Source: JAAYCU01 sp964642815
GTDB taxonomy: Bacteria; Planctomycetota; Phycisphaerae; UBA1845; PWPN01
Assembly (NCBI GenBank): GCA_964642815.1
Contig: CAZXSA010000317.1
Span: 1 to 5,264, forward strand
DNA: 5,264 nt
Direction of reading: 5' to 3'
Position numbers and translations under genes: made by a program. Below the pieces are notes generated by a model. That model saw only the letters and a list, made by a program, of their open reading frames with translations. It had not been told where the DNA came from and made no database searches. This document shows positions 5,233-5,264 of this stretch, in pieces; position 1 is the stretch's first letter; each line of letters starts with the position of its first letter.

Positions 5233-5261
5233 TGGCGCCTGCCAAAATGGCAGTGTATACT
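5233..5261 (+). promoter_or_regulatory. Palindromic operator-like element next to a -10-like box, probable promoter of the next gene
   Basis: CTGCCA-AAA-TGGCAG (5239-5253) is a perfect 15-bp palindrome. Another TGGC lies upstream at 5233-5236, so the sites alternate TGGC, GCCA, TGGC at close spacing. Two bases after the palindrome comes TATACT (5256-5261), a five-of-six match to the -10 consensus. No good -35 is seen: the hexamer 17 bp upstream is TGGCGC. A protein bound to the palindrome would cover the space between -35 and -10. The gene it would serve lies beyond the window. Confidence 0.4.
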
Positions 5262-5264
5262 TTC

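Noticed and set aside
5036..5245. Small - strand frame over the end of the subtilase-like gene
   Set aside because: It is antisense to the clear dockerin-like repeats and has no motif or ribosome site. It is a shadow frame.

Overview
This window looks like a stretch of ordinary bacterial chromosome, probably from the phylum Planctomycetota and perhaps near Phycisphaerae. That placement is inference. It rests on the moderately high G+C, the mixed use of strong and absent Shine-Dalgarno sites, and above all the last gene. That gene encodes a secreted subtilisin-like protein ending in two Asp-rich, dockerin-like calcium-loop modules with paired cysteines, an architecture I associate with planctomycete exported proteins. 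No phylogenetic marker gene is present. I see no tRNA, rRNA, CRISPR array or insertion sequence.

Layout: all four genes are on the + strand. (1) A complete beta-ketoacyl-ACP synthase of the FabF type (12-1316, GTG start). (2) A KDPG/KHG-type aldolase (1327-1980), whose perfect AGGAGG ribosome site overlaps the fabF stop codon, so the two genes are almost certainly co-transcribed. (3) A 119-bp spacer (1981-2099) that is unusually rich in structure. It holds an imperfect hairpin, four exact copies of an 8-bp repeat that form a canonical G-quadruplex motif on the complementary strand, a 15-bp inverted repeat, and a -10-like box placed so that the next mRNA would begin at its own start codon. (4) Pyruvate kinase (2100-3536). 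(5) A 94-bp spacer with a perfect TATAAT box. (6) The secreted subtilase-like protein (3631-5193). (7) A 71-bp tail with a short hairpin and a palindrome abutting a -10-like box, probably the promoter of the next gene.

Functionally, genes 2 and 3 are both pyruvate-forming steps: aldol cleavage of a 2-keto-3-deoxy sugar acid, and PEP to pyruvate. Gene 1 uses malonyl-ACP, made from acetyl-CoA and ultimately pyruvate. A sugar-acid to pyruvate to fatty-acid link is therefore plausible but unproven. The protease-like gene appears to be separately promoted and unrelated.

I do not see a wholly new multi-gene system. The points most worth a second look are the residue signature of a K+-independent pyruvate kinase, the apparently leaderless pyk promoter with its G-quadruplex/repeat leader region, a Glu in place of the catalytic Asp in the subtilase, a Glu at the acyl-pocket position of the FabF, the duplicated Cys-paired dockerin-like modules, and the palindromic element at the right edge.
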